Assembly: GCA_002711465.1 (NCBI GenBank)
Contig: PARL01000016.1
Location: forward strand, 14,509 to 20,239
Reading direction: 5' to 3'
Length of the DNA: 5,731 nucleotides
Source: Fidelibacterota bacterium
GTDB taxonomy: Bacteria; Fidelibacterota; Marinisomatia; SCGC-AAA003-L08; D37C17
In this document: positions 1 to 5,479 of the stretch, in pieces
How the letters are laid out: each line of letters begins with the position of its first letter
Numbering within the stretch: the first letter of the stretch is position 1
Notes under the pieces: generated by a model
Seen by the model: the letters and a program-made list of their open reading frames with translations, nothing else
Database searches by the model: none
Told to the model about the DNA's origin: nothing
Translations under genes and position numbers: made by a program

Positions 1-551
1 CCTTTATAGAATCCACTTTTGATTGCAAAATAAGTCTCATTGAACCTGTAATCATAAAATGGATTATCAGAATATCTGTTAAAAAATATTGTTTCTAATG
101 AAATATGGTCACCATAAATCCAAGGATTACTCAATGATATAGCAAACCACTTTTCACCTATGAATGCTCCCCCAAGATATAATTGCTGATTTAAGCCCAT
201 AAAATTAATATGGGCTATACCTAATCCATATGACCATTTTTTTGCTATTTCGCTATAATCTATTACCAGATCTGGTATAATTGAAAAAGATTCAATTAAA
301 TTTACTTTGTAAATATTGTCTTCAAATTGTATATCAACAGATGAAAAAATTCCTAAATTATAGAGTCTATTTATATCATCTTTTAATATAACCGAATCTA
401 ATGGTTGATTAATTGGATGTAAAATCTCTCTTAATATAACATGATCTTTTGTCTTATTATTTCCGAATATCATTAAAGTATCTATATCATTTTGATAAGC
501 ACCTAAAAATATGGGAAAAATGGTTAAAAAATATTTAATTTTATTTATCAT
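1..551 (-). CDS. Omp85/BamA-like outer-membrane protein, N-terminal part (C-terminus beyond window)
   Basis: Reading leftwards from an ATG at 551-549, 183 codons stay open to the window edge. Residues 1-20 look like a signal peptide: Lys at 4 and 6, then a hydrophobic stretch ending near FLGA (15-18). Residues 26-88 fit one POTRA domain: a beta strand MIFGNN, the helix TKDHVILREI, a second helix ending RLYNLGIF (62-69), then strands SVDIQF and YKVNLIES. From residue 89 the sequence alternates aromatic and polar residues with Gly-rich turns (SYGLGIAHINFMGLNQQLYL), as in the first strands of an Omp85 beta-barrel. By family knowledge such proteins insert or translocate proteins or lipids at the outer membrane. 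BamA itself has five POTRA domains, so this is more likely a short BamA/TamA-like homologue than BamA. The in-frame region upstream of the ATG has no other usual start before a stop at 599-597. No Shine-Dalgarno site is seen, and a terminator ends 7 bases upstream. Confidence 0.77.
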   Translation of the reverse strand, partial: MINKIKYFLTIFPIFLGAYQNDIDTLMIFGNNKTKDHVILREILHPINQPLDSVILKDDINRLYNLGIFSSVDIQFEDNIYKVNLIESFSIIPDLVIDYSEIAKKWSYGLGIAHINFMGLNQQLYLGGAFIGEKWFAISLSNPWIYGDHISLETIFFNRYSDNPFYDYRFNETYFAIKSGFYK

Positions 552-558
552 AAATAAT

Positions 559-595
559 AAAAAAAAGCCTTCATCTGTTCGTGAAGGCTTTTTTT
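559..595 (-). terminator. Rho-independent terminator of the 75-residue protein gene
   Basis: A perfect 7-bp stem (GCCTTCA 567-573 with TGAAGGC 582-588) encloses an 8-base loop. It is flanked by eight A (559-566) and seven T (589-595), so it can terminate on either strand. On the minus strand it lies 24 bases past the stop of the small-protein gene and ends in eight U. It also sits immediately before the Omp85-like start codon, so that gene needs read-through or a promoter that is not obvious here. Confidence 0.88.
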
Positions 596-601
596 CTTAG
601 T

Positions 602-619
602 GTAAAACTTAAGTTATAC
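602..619. repeat. 18-bp imperfect palindrome between stop codon and terminator
   Basis: GTAaAACTTAAGTTaTAC is symmetric except for one mismatched pair (605/616); its 10-bp core 606-615 is perfect. It lies directly after the stop codon of the 75-residue protein gene and before the terminator. It could be an extra hairpin in the 3' untranslated region or a protein site, but short palindromes also arise by chance in AT-rich DNA. Confidence 0.35.
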
Positions 620-847
620 TTATTTTCTACCTCTAGCCATTTTAGCTCTAGATACATCACCATCTTTATCGATGAAATATAACCAACCAGACTCTCTAGT
701 AACACCACACTGTGCAACTACTTCAGCACCACCACCTTTATTAGCACCTCTAGCCATTTTAGTTCTTGCAACATTCCCACCTTTATCTAAATAATATAAA
801 TATCCAGATTCTTTAGAAACACCTGTTGTTTTTACTTTTTCTGCCAT
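620..847 (-). CDS. Small basic protein of 75 residues with two copies of a 26-residue motif, function unknown
   Basis: The protein is two near-copies of one unit joined by a Gly/Ala-rich linker. Residues 9-34 and 48-73 match at 17 of 26 positions, and most differences are conservative (S/T, K/R, Y/W, Y/F, L/I, N/D). The shared pattern is G-V-x-x-E-S-G-x-L-Y-x-x-D-K-x-G-x-V-x-R-x-K-M-A-R-G. The LYYLDKGGNV and LYFIDKDGDV portions read as two beta strands around a D-K-x-G turn, followed by a basic tail KMARG. There is no signal peptide or membrane segment, so it is probably cytoplasmic; the Lys/Arg-rich tails could bind nucleic acid or another anion, which is inference. Similar small repeat proteins occur as uncharacterised proteins in environmental bacteria, by my recollection. 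The start is fixed by AAGGAGG 8 bases upstream. With its own promoter and terminator it is likely well expressed and monocistronic. A single Cys is at position 47. Confidence 0.88.
   Translation of the reverse strand: MAEKVKTTGVSKESGYLYYLDKGGNVARTKMARGANKGGGAEVVAQCGVTRESGWLYFIDKDGDVSRAKMARGRK
629..823 (-). repeat. Internal tandem duplication within the 75-residue protein gene
   Basis: Two 78-bp units (629-706 and 746-823) encode the two protein motifs, offset by 117 bp. A 17-bp block is identical in both (629-645 and 746-762), encoding the end of KMARG. Elsewhere the copies have diverged at many codons while the protein pattern is kept, which indicates an old duplication held by selection. 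Confidence 0.8.
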
Positions 848-855
848 TTTAATAG

Positions 856-862
856 CCTCCTT
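856..862 (-). promoter_or_regulatory. Strong ribosome binding site of the 75-residue protein gene
   Basis: The minus strand reads AAGGAGG, a near-perfect anti-16S match, with 8 bases to the ATG at 847. It is the strongest Shine-Dalgarno site in the window and supports high translation of the small protein. Confidence 0.85.
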
Positions 863-883
863 AAGTGAAATTATTATTGTTTA

Positions 884-897
884 AAGTAAATTTACTT
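884..897. repeat. Perfect 14-bp palindrome at the predicted transcription start
   Basis: AAGTAAATTTACTT is a perfect palindrome lying 3 bases downstream of the predicted -10 box (901-906), so it would span the transcription start. This is a common location for a repressor operator. A short AT-rich hairpin at the mRNA 5' end is the alternative. The palindrome is seen directly; the role is inferred. Confidence 0.45.
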
Positions 898-900
898 CTA

Positions 901-929
901 ATTCTACCATTTTCTCGTCTAAAAAACAA
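901..929 (-). promoter_or_regulatory. Extended -10 sigma-70-type promoter for the 75-residue protein gene
   Basis: On the minus strand TTGTTT (929-924) is followed by a 17-base spacer and TAGAAT (906-901). TGG directly precedes the -10, giving the extended -10 TGn motif. Spacing is ideal and the predicted start near 894 leaves a leader of about 46 bases. The promoter lies just past the stop of the MBL-fold gene, so the small protein can be transcribed independently of the hflKC operon. Confidence 0.62.
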
Positions 930-936
930 GTACTTT

Positions 937-1584
937 TTACCTTTTTTTTCTATTATTTTCAAAATTTTTCATGACGAGCTCAAAATCTTTAAAATTTTGA
1001 CAATTAAAAAATTTTGATGACTCAATATTATTTTTCATAGTATCATAAATTTTGTAGCCATAATCATGCCCTGGATAAATGATTGTATTAGAAGGTAGTT
1101 TTAATAATACATCATATATGCTATGATAGAGATCTTCTATGGAACTTTTTTCACTTAATACTCTTCCTGTTCTGCCGATGAACATTGTATCACCTGTAAA
1201 TATTTTTTTATCTTTTGAATTCCAAAAACAAACACTATCATGATAATGTCCAGGAGTTTCTAAAACAGTTATAATCTCAGTTCCTATATTTATTATTTGG
1301 TTATCACTTAAAGATATATATCCTAGTTTTTTGGAACTAATATGAGAGATGTATATTTTCAATAAATTAAATTGATTTAAAAAATCAGGAATGAATTTCA
1401 TATGGTCATGGTGTGAGTGTGTAATTAGTATTTTATCTAAAACTAAATTATTAGATTCAATAAATTCTAAAATTGGATTAATTTCAACAGCTGGATCAAC
1501 TATTGCTGCATGATTAGATTCATCACACCAAATTAAATAACAAATATTTTTGTCAAATCCTCCAATGAAATATTTAACATTCAT
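937..1584 (-). CDS. MBL-fold metallo-hydrolase, glyoxalase II-like (215 residues)
   Basis: All metal ligands of the metallo-beta-lactamase fold are present: HSHHDH (His56, His58, Asp60, His61), TPGH (His113), TGD (Asp132) and YPGHDYG (His173). Two metal ions are therefore expected. The short single-domain length and the GDTMFIGRTGR segment resemble the hydroxyacylglutathione hydrolase (glyoxalase II) and persulfide dioxygenase branches; a thioester or similar small-molecule substrate is plausible but not shown. There is no signal peptide, so it should be cytoplasmic. I chose the ATG at 1584 because the fold starts here (NVKYFIGGFDKNICYLIW). A further in-frame ATG at 1680 would add 32 residues lying wholly inside the upstream hydrolase gene. 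With the chosen start the genes overlap by 11 bp (ATGAATGTTAA contains the upstream TAA), the usual geometry for translational coupling. No clear Shine-Dalgarno site is seen. It is the last gene of the hflKC run, with no hairpin terminator after it. Confidence 0.87.
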   Translation of the reverse strand: MNVKYFIGGFDKNICYLIWCDESNHAAIVDPAVEINPILEFIESNNLVLDKILITHSHHDHMKFIPDFLNQFNLLKIYISHISSKKLGYISLSDNQIINIGTEIITVLETPGHYHDSVCFWNSKDKKIFTGDTMFIGRTGRVLSEKSSIEDLYHSIYDVLLKLPSNTIIYPGHDYGYKIYDTMKNNIESSKFFNCQNFKDFELVMKNFENNRKKR

Positions 1585-2641
1585 TGTATTTAAAATACTT
1601 TTTGAAAAATTTAAACATTTTATAAAATTCTTTAATTTTAAAAATAATACCTTTATCAGTTGATATTTCTTTATGTTCATACATATATGAAATAAATAAA
1701 CTTGAATTTTTAATACGCCTACTTAGTGCTAAAGATTCTGTAAAAGGTACCATTGAGTCATTAGATCCATGCATAATAAATACTTTACTATTTATCTTAT
1801 CACCCCAATATTTAGGTGACATTTCTTGAATGAAAGTTTTCTCTTTATTTATTGCACTACTTATCACCTCATCAATTTCGTCATTAATTTTGGAATCAAA
1901 TATATTTCTCATAAAATTTTGAGGAATTTCTGGTAATAGGTTTAATTTACTTTCGACTTCATCTAAATTATCCTGAATTCTTAAATTTACAATTTCCCTT
2001 ACTTCTTTTTTATAATTTGATATTTCTTTAAAATGTAATTTGTCAAGAAAATTATGAAATAAAACTGTTAAACCCCAACTATGAGGATTAATTTTATATG
2101 ATTTCTCATTAACATTAATGATACCGTTACACAAAAATTTTAAAGTACTTTGAATATCGCAGTATGTTCCAAAAGTCATTATTGATTTAGGAGGAGAAGT
2201 GGAAATTCTTTTATCAAGTGAAGCTTTTAAAAGTAATCCTCCACCAAAACTTAAAGCCATCGAAGAAACTTTATCCTTATCAACATCATTTCTTAAAAGA
2301 ATTTCGCCATATGCATGTGCAAACCAATCATAACATTCATGATCTAATTTTAATTCTTTTAATGGTGGTATTCTTGGCACTATAACTTTATAGCCTAATT
2401 TGCATATTATTGATGCTAAAAAAAGTAATCCAGTATGTTTTTCAGCATCAGGAGATGCACCTGGAAATATAATCATTACATTTTGATCATTTTGATTTGG
2501 GCGAGAAAGTATTCTTAATTGAGTTTTTTGCCCATTTAAACCAAGATAATTCTGATCATCTATGTTTACATTTGGATAGTTTTCTGGATTGTATCTGGCT
2601 AAGGAATATATAAACTTTAATGATTTTACAGCATATTTCAC
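1574..2641 (-). CDS. Alpha/beta-hydrolase fold protein (355 residues), substrate unknown
   Basis: The order of elements fits an alpha/beta hydrolase: VMIIFPGASPDAEKHTG (55-71) supplies the oxyanion-hole loop, VSSMALSFGGG (125-135) is the nucleophile elbow with Ser131, VFIMHGSNDSMVP (287-299) carries the acid Asp295, and YEHKE (321-325) carries His323. The elbow is A-x-S-x-G instead of the usual G-x-S-x-G. About 160 residues separate Ser131 from Asp295, more than in a minimal member, and this Lys/Glu-rich, probably helical stretch is likely a lid. No signal peptide is evident. The start is GTG, with no in-frame ATG near it and no clear Shine-Dalgarno site; it lies 11 bases after the hflC stop, so re-initiation after hflC is likely. 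Its stop overlaps the start of the MBL-fold gene. The family includes esterases, lipases and acyl-transfer enzymes; the context suggests a housekeeping hydrolase of membrane-derived or thioester compounds, but this is inference. Confidence 0.82.
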   Translation of the reverse strand: MKYAVKSLKFIYSLARYNPENYPNVNIDDQNYLGLNGQKTQLRILSRPNQNDQNVMIIFPGASPDAEKHTGLLFLASIICKLGYKVIVPRIPPLKELKLDHECYDWFAHAYGEILLRNDVDKDKVSSMALSFGGGLLLKASLDKRISTSPPKSIMTFGTYCDIQSTLKFLCNGIINVNEKSYKINPHSWGLTVLFHNFLDKLHFKEISNYKKEVREIVNLRIQDNLDEVESKLNLLPEIPQNFMRNIFDSKINDEIDEVISSAINKEKTFIQEMSPKYWGDKINSKVFIMHGSNDSMVPFTESLALSRRIKNSSLFISYMYEHKEISTDKGIIFKIKEFYKMFKFFKKYFKYNEC

Positions 2642-2652
2642 TTTAAAATCAA

Positions 2653-3573
2653 TTATTTTAATACATCAGGACGTATTCCAAAAATATTACTATTTGGATA
2701 ATTTTGTGTAGAAATCCATAAGTTTGATTTAGTACCCATTGCTTCAGGTAGAACATCGAATGTTTTCCATAATTCATAAAATTCAGTATCTTTTTTGTAA
2801 GCTCTTGCATAGGTTGCTGCAGCAGTTGAGTCTGCAATACCTTCAATTACTTTAGCATCTCTATTGGCTGTGGAAATTATTAAATCAACTTCCCTATCAA
2901 TAATACCTAAAATTTCAGAACGCTTTGCTTTACCTTGACCTTCAAACTTTGCAGCCTCAGCTTCTTGCTCACTAGCCATACGATCAAAAACTTGAGGCAT
3001 TATTTTATCATTAAATGTTAATCTTTTAATTTCTATTCCAAGAACTTCTATTCCTATATCTAATGACTCAAATTCATCAGTGATTGCGTCAAGAGCTTCT
3101 CTCATAATCTGGTCACTATTTATTACGATATCATCTATGTATTGCGGTGCAATTTTATCTCTGATTTTTCCATCAAGTATACCGTCTAATCTTGATTGAG
3201 CCTGTATTTCGTTATTAACACTAATATAAAATTTTAAAGGATCAGATATTCTCCACCTAGCAAAAGTATCAATAAATATATTTGTGGTTTCTTGTTTTTC
3301 TTTTTGAACACTATTACCTGATGCACGTTTATCTAACATACCTTTTGTTGGTACCTCAGTTGCATCTCCATCCCATTCTAAAATTCTTTTATCAAACTTG
3401 ATAACATTTTGAAGGAAAGGTAATTTAAATGCTAAGCCAGCAGTTGTCTTCGAACTAATTGGCCTACCAAATTGTAATACTATCGCTTGCTGAAATTCAT
3501 TAACAATAAAGAATGAATTAAGACCAATTAATATTAATATAGGTAAAAATAATATTTTGAAATATCTTGTCAT
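2653..3573 (-). CDS. hflC: HflC, FtsH protease modulator subunit (SPFH/prohibitin family)
   Basis: One N-terminal membrane segment (about 7-25) is followed by an SPFH domain starting FQQAIVLQFGRPI (27-39). Family landmarks are ARWRISDPLKFY (105-116), the coiled-coil stretch VFDRMASEQEAEAAKFEGQGKA (195-216, Glu/Ala/Lys-rich) and the C-terminal KDTEFYELWKTFDVLPEAM (261-279), very close to the HflC signature. With HflK it forms the large membrane assembly that encloses FtsH and controls degradation of membrane proteins, with most of the protein on the periplasmic side. Its length is near that of the E. coli protein (about 330). Between TK (76-77) and WRI (107-109) there are about 17 more residues than in E. 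coli HflC, as I recall that sequence, in a polar Lys-rich loop (78-98). It starts 9 bases after the hflK stop; a weak AAGG lies 12 bases upstream, so coupling to hflK is likely. Confidence 0.93.
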   Translation of the reverse strand: MTRYFKILFLPILILIGLNSFFIVNEFQQAIVLQFGRPISSKTTAGLAFKLPFLQNVIKFDKRILEWDGDATEVPTKGMLDKRASGNSVQKEKQETTNIFIDTFARWRISDPLKFYISVNNEIQAQSRLDGILDGKIRDKIAPQYIDDIVINSDQIMREALDAITDEFESLDIGIEVLGIEIKRLTFNDKIMPQVFDRMASEQEAEAAKFEGQGKAKRSEILGIIDREVDLIISTANRDAKVIEGIADSTAAATYARAYKKDTEFYELWKTFDVLPEAMGTKSNLWISTQNYPNSNIFGIRPDVLK

Positions 3574-3582
3574 ATTAACTGA

Positions 3583-4593
3583 CTACCTTGCTTTATTTTT
3601 TTCTTTGATAAAATTCTCAAAACCACTGCCCATAGATTGATTTAAACCTAAAAGAGGTACTGCACCTATTGAAGGGTCTACAAAATTTAATTGGTTAGTA
3701 TTTAAATATATCTCGGTCATAGTTTCAATCATTTTAGTTGTGATAAAAACTTTCTTATCTAACAAATAAGAATCATAAATTTTTAAAAACTTTTGAGTTT
3801 CACCATCTGCTTTTTGAACAGTTCTATATTGATAACCAAGGGCTTGATTTCTAATTTTAAGTGCTTCACCTCTTGCTTCAGTAAGTTTCAGTGAACTATC
3901 TCTTTCAGCCTGATTAATCATTTTTTCCATATTTTGTAATGCACGAGCAACTTGGTTGTATGCATCCATTACAATTGATGGCGGAACAACAGATTGTAAT
4001 TGTACCATTTTAATAGTTATACCAGTTTCTAGTACATCTAACTTTTGTTGCATTAAAGCTTTTGCTTCTTGGCTAATTAGTTGACGACCTTCTTTAATAA
4101 CTTTATCAAATAATTTTGATCCAACAATTTTTCTCATTACAGATTCAGAAATATCTCTAATTGTGCTTTCCACATTTTTAACATTAAACTTATAGTCTTT
4201 TGGGTTTGATATAATATATTGGACTTGCCATTTAACCTCAGCAACACTTAAATCATTAGTTAATGTCCAAGATTCACCTTCGTATGTATTAGAAAAACGA
4301 GTTTTCTTTCCAGCTTCAATTGTTCTAAATCCAAACTCTTCAACAAATTGTTTTGAAGTCTTAACTTTATATACTTCATCAATGATTGGAACCTTAAAAT
4401 GTAAACCTGGAGAAGCAATTGAATTATATTTACCTAATCTTAAGAGAACACCCTGCTCATCGGCTTTAACTGAGTATACTGATAAATAAACTAAAAGAAT
4501 AACAATAGCAAAGAAGAAAGCTGGAAAGATTTTTTTAAAATCAAACTCAGGCACTTCAACTTCAACATCTCCAAATTGGTATTTTTTATTCAT
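3583..4593 (-). CDS. hflK: HflK, FtsH protease modulator subunit (SPFH/prohibitin family)
   Basis: A short acidic N-terminal tail is followed by one membrane segment (about 22-42) and the SPFH domain opening VKADEQGVLLRLGKYNSIASPGLHFKVPIIDEV (42-74), in which DEQGV, the LGK turn and PGLHFKVP are family signatures. Later landmarks are VKWQVQYIISNPKDY (120-134), VPPSIVMDAYNQVARALQNME (203-223) and AERDSSLKLTEARGEALK (229-246), matching the conserved HflK pattern before the coiled coil. At 336 residues it is shorter than E. coli HflK (about 419) and lacks the long Gly-rich N-terminal and extended C-terminal tails. It is the first gene of a four-gene run and precedes hflC, as in most genomes. The ATG is unambiguous, but no clear Shine-Dalgarno site precedes it. 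FtsH itself is not in the window. Confidence 0.94.
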   Translation of the reverse strand: MNKKYQFGDVEVEVPEFDFKKIFPAFFFAIVILLVYLSVYSVKADEQGVLLRLGKYNSIASPGLHFKVPIIDEVYKVKTSKQFVEEFGFRTIEAGKKTRFSNTYEGESWTLTNDLSVAEVKWQVQYIISNPKDYKFNVKNVESTIRDISESVMRKIVGSKLFDKVIKEGRQLISQEAKALMQQKLDVLETGITIKMVQLQSVVPPSIVMDAYNQVARALQNMEKMINQAERDSSLKLTEARGEALKIRNQALGYQYRTVQKADGETQKFLKIYDSYLLDKKVFITTKMIETMTEIYLNTNQLNFVDPSIGAVPLLGLNQSMGSGFENFIKEKNKAR

Positions 4594-4621
4594 ATTTAAA
4601 TAAGATTAGATAATTAATTAA

Positions 4622-4640
4622 AATTTATACACTATAAATT
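4622..4640. promoter_or_regulatory. Perfect inverted repeat with TATA-like arms in the hflK leader
   Basis: AATTTATA (4622-4629) and TATAAATT (4633-4640) are exact inverse copies around CAC, in the 117-bp gap between the divergent hflK and DUF2914-like genes. On the minus strand the element holds the -10-like boxes TATAGT (4636-4631) and TATAAA (4629-4624), 30 or more bases from the hflK start. A -35-like TTGCAA lies at 4656-4651, but the spacing (14 or 21) is not ideal. The element is either an operator or simply paired -10 boxes; low GC makes chance symmetry possible. Confidence 0.4.
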
Positions 4641-4654
4641 AAAAAAAAATTTGC

Positions 4655-4670
4655 AAGAAATCTATTTCTT
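4655..4670. promoter_or_regulatory. Second inverted repeat in the divergent intergenic region, possible operator
   Basis: AAGAAAT (4655-4661) and ATTTCTT (4664-4670) form a perfect 7-bp inverted repeat with a 2-base centre. It lies between the likely hflK promoter area and the start of the plus-strand gene, where one regulator could act on both. A minus-strand TTGACA (4680-4675) sits next to it but has no -10 at proper spacing. The symmetry is seen; the role is inferred. Confidence 0.35.
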
Positions 4671-4700
4671 TATTTGTCAAAGTAATAACTAATAAATAAA

Positions 4701-4705
4701 AGGAG
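4701..4705 (+). promoter_or_regulatory. Ribosome binding site of the DUF2914-like gene
   Basis: AGGAG with 5 bases to the ATG at 4711 is a good Shine-Dalgarno site and fixes the start. Confidence 0.8.
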
Positions 4706-4710
4706 AAAAA

Positions 4711-5457
4711 ATGAAAAAAAATAATATTAGTAAATACCTGTTTGGAATTAGTGCATTTATAATTGTTTTCTTATTAGCATCATATACAAATGAATCAAAA
4801 GTGGACTCAAAATTAATTCATGAAAGTGATTTTTCTATTGATAAAGAAAAATTAAATGAATTGACTAGCCAAGCGATAAATGAACAAGAAAATGTTGAGG
4901 AAGATTTTGTTGAAAATGAAATTGAAGTAAGTTCAGAAATTGATAATAATATTACAAATATAAAAGAGTCTATATTGGTAAATAGTATCAAAATTGCAAA
5001 AAAAGTTGATACAGATCCTAACTCAAATTCTTACAGAGAACCAATTAATGCATATAAAACAATTACAACATTGGATGATAAAATTGTTAAAGATATAGAT
5101 TTCTATCCATCATTTTATATATGGACAAGTATTAATACAGAAAGACTAGAATTAAATACAATTGATAAAAGTGTTTCGAATGAAGTAATGTTTATAGAAC
5201 CAACTACACTATCAATGGTTGTTACATGCAATGAAATTCAAATAAGTGAATTTGAATTTAATATTAATGCTAAAACACCAAGATGGAGAGAATGGATTGA
5301 AGTTGATTTAACGCAATTTGAGTCCGAATTTATTATTGGTAAGTGGAATGTTAAAATAATTAATAAAAAAGATAATCAAATTTTAGAAAACAGATCTTTT
5401 TCATTTAACAAAAATTGGGAAATAGATGAATTAAGACAAACTGCTGAATTCAACTGA
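4711..5457 (+). CDS. Membrane-anchored protein with C-terminal DUF2914-like domain (248 residues)
   Basis: Residues 1-8 are basic (MKKNNISK) and 9-24 hydrophobic, giving an uncleaved anchor or signal peptide that places the rest outside the cytoplasm. Residues 38-86 are polar and rich in Asp/Glu, probably a flexible linker. Residues about 110-232 resemble DUF2914: a strand FYPSFYIWTSIN (131-142), then TPRWREWIEVDL (189-200), which matches the conserved RWR-T-W motif, and GKWNVKIINKKDNQILENRSF (210-230), which matches the closing G-x-W-x-V strand and the 'L' plus 'F' ending. By family knowledge DUF2914 is a beta-rich domain of unknown function, often found in secreted or membrane-linked proteins. 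There is no catalytic motif, so a binding or structural role is likelier than an enzymatic one. It is divergent from hflK and ends with tandem stops TGA TAA. It could share regulation with hflKC, but the sequence does not prove this. Confidence 0.75.
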   Translation: MKKNNISKYLFGISAFIIVFLLASYTNESKVDSKLIHESDFSIDKEKLNELTSQAINEQENVEEDFVENEIEVSSEIDNNITNIKESILVNSIKIAKKVDTDPNSNSYREPINAYKTITTLDDKIVKDIDFYPSFYIWTSINTERLELNTIDKSVSNEVMFIEPTTLSMVVTCNEIQISEFEFNINAKTPRWREWIEVDLTQFESEFIIGKWNVKIINKKDNQILENRSFSFNKNWEIDELRQTAEFN

Positions 5458-5479
5458 TAAAAGAAATCAACTGATAAAA
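5450..5479 (+). repeat. 13-bp direct repeat at the end of the DUF2914-like gene
   Basis: TCAACTGATAAAA occurs at 5450-5462 and again at 5467-5479, a 17-bp period. The first copy contains the gene's TGA TAA stops; the second lies between the stop and the terminator. It looks like a small local duplication and shows no further sign of function. Confidence 0.6.

Noticed and set aside
471..473. Internal ATG (residue 27) as start of the Omp85-like protein, which would move it away from the terminator
   Set aside because: It would remove the clear signal peptide that an outer-membrane protein needs.
921..950. A/T runs after the MBL-fold gene as a terminator
   Set aside because: There is no stable GC-containing stem, only a short AAGTACTT palindrome and homopolymer runs; the operon may read into the small-protein gene.
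1585..1680. Extra 32 N-terminal residues for the MBL-fold protein from an upstream ATG
   Set aside because: The segment is inside the hydrolase coding region, is Lys/Leu/Phe-rich with no fold contribution, and the conserved domain starts right at the ATG at 1584.
2658..2846. 62-codon open frame on the minus strand inside hflC
   Set aside because: It lies wholly within the well-supported hflC frame in another register and its peptide has no recognisable character.
4675..4680. Consensus TTGACA on the minus strand as the hflK -35 box
   Set aside because: At 17-base spacing the sequence is CTTGCA, not a -10 box, so it is not counted as a promoter by itself.
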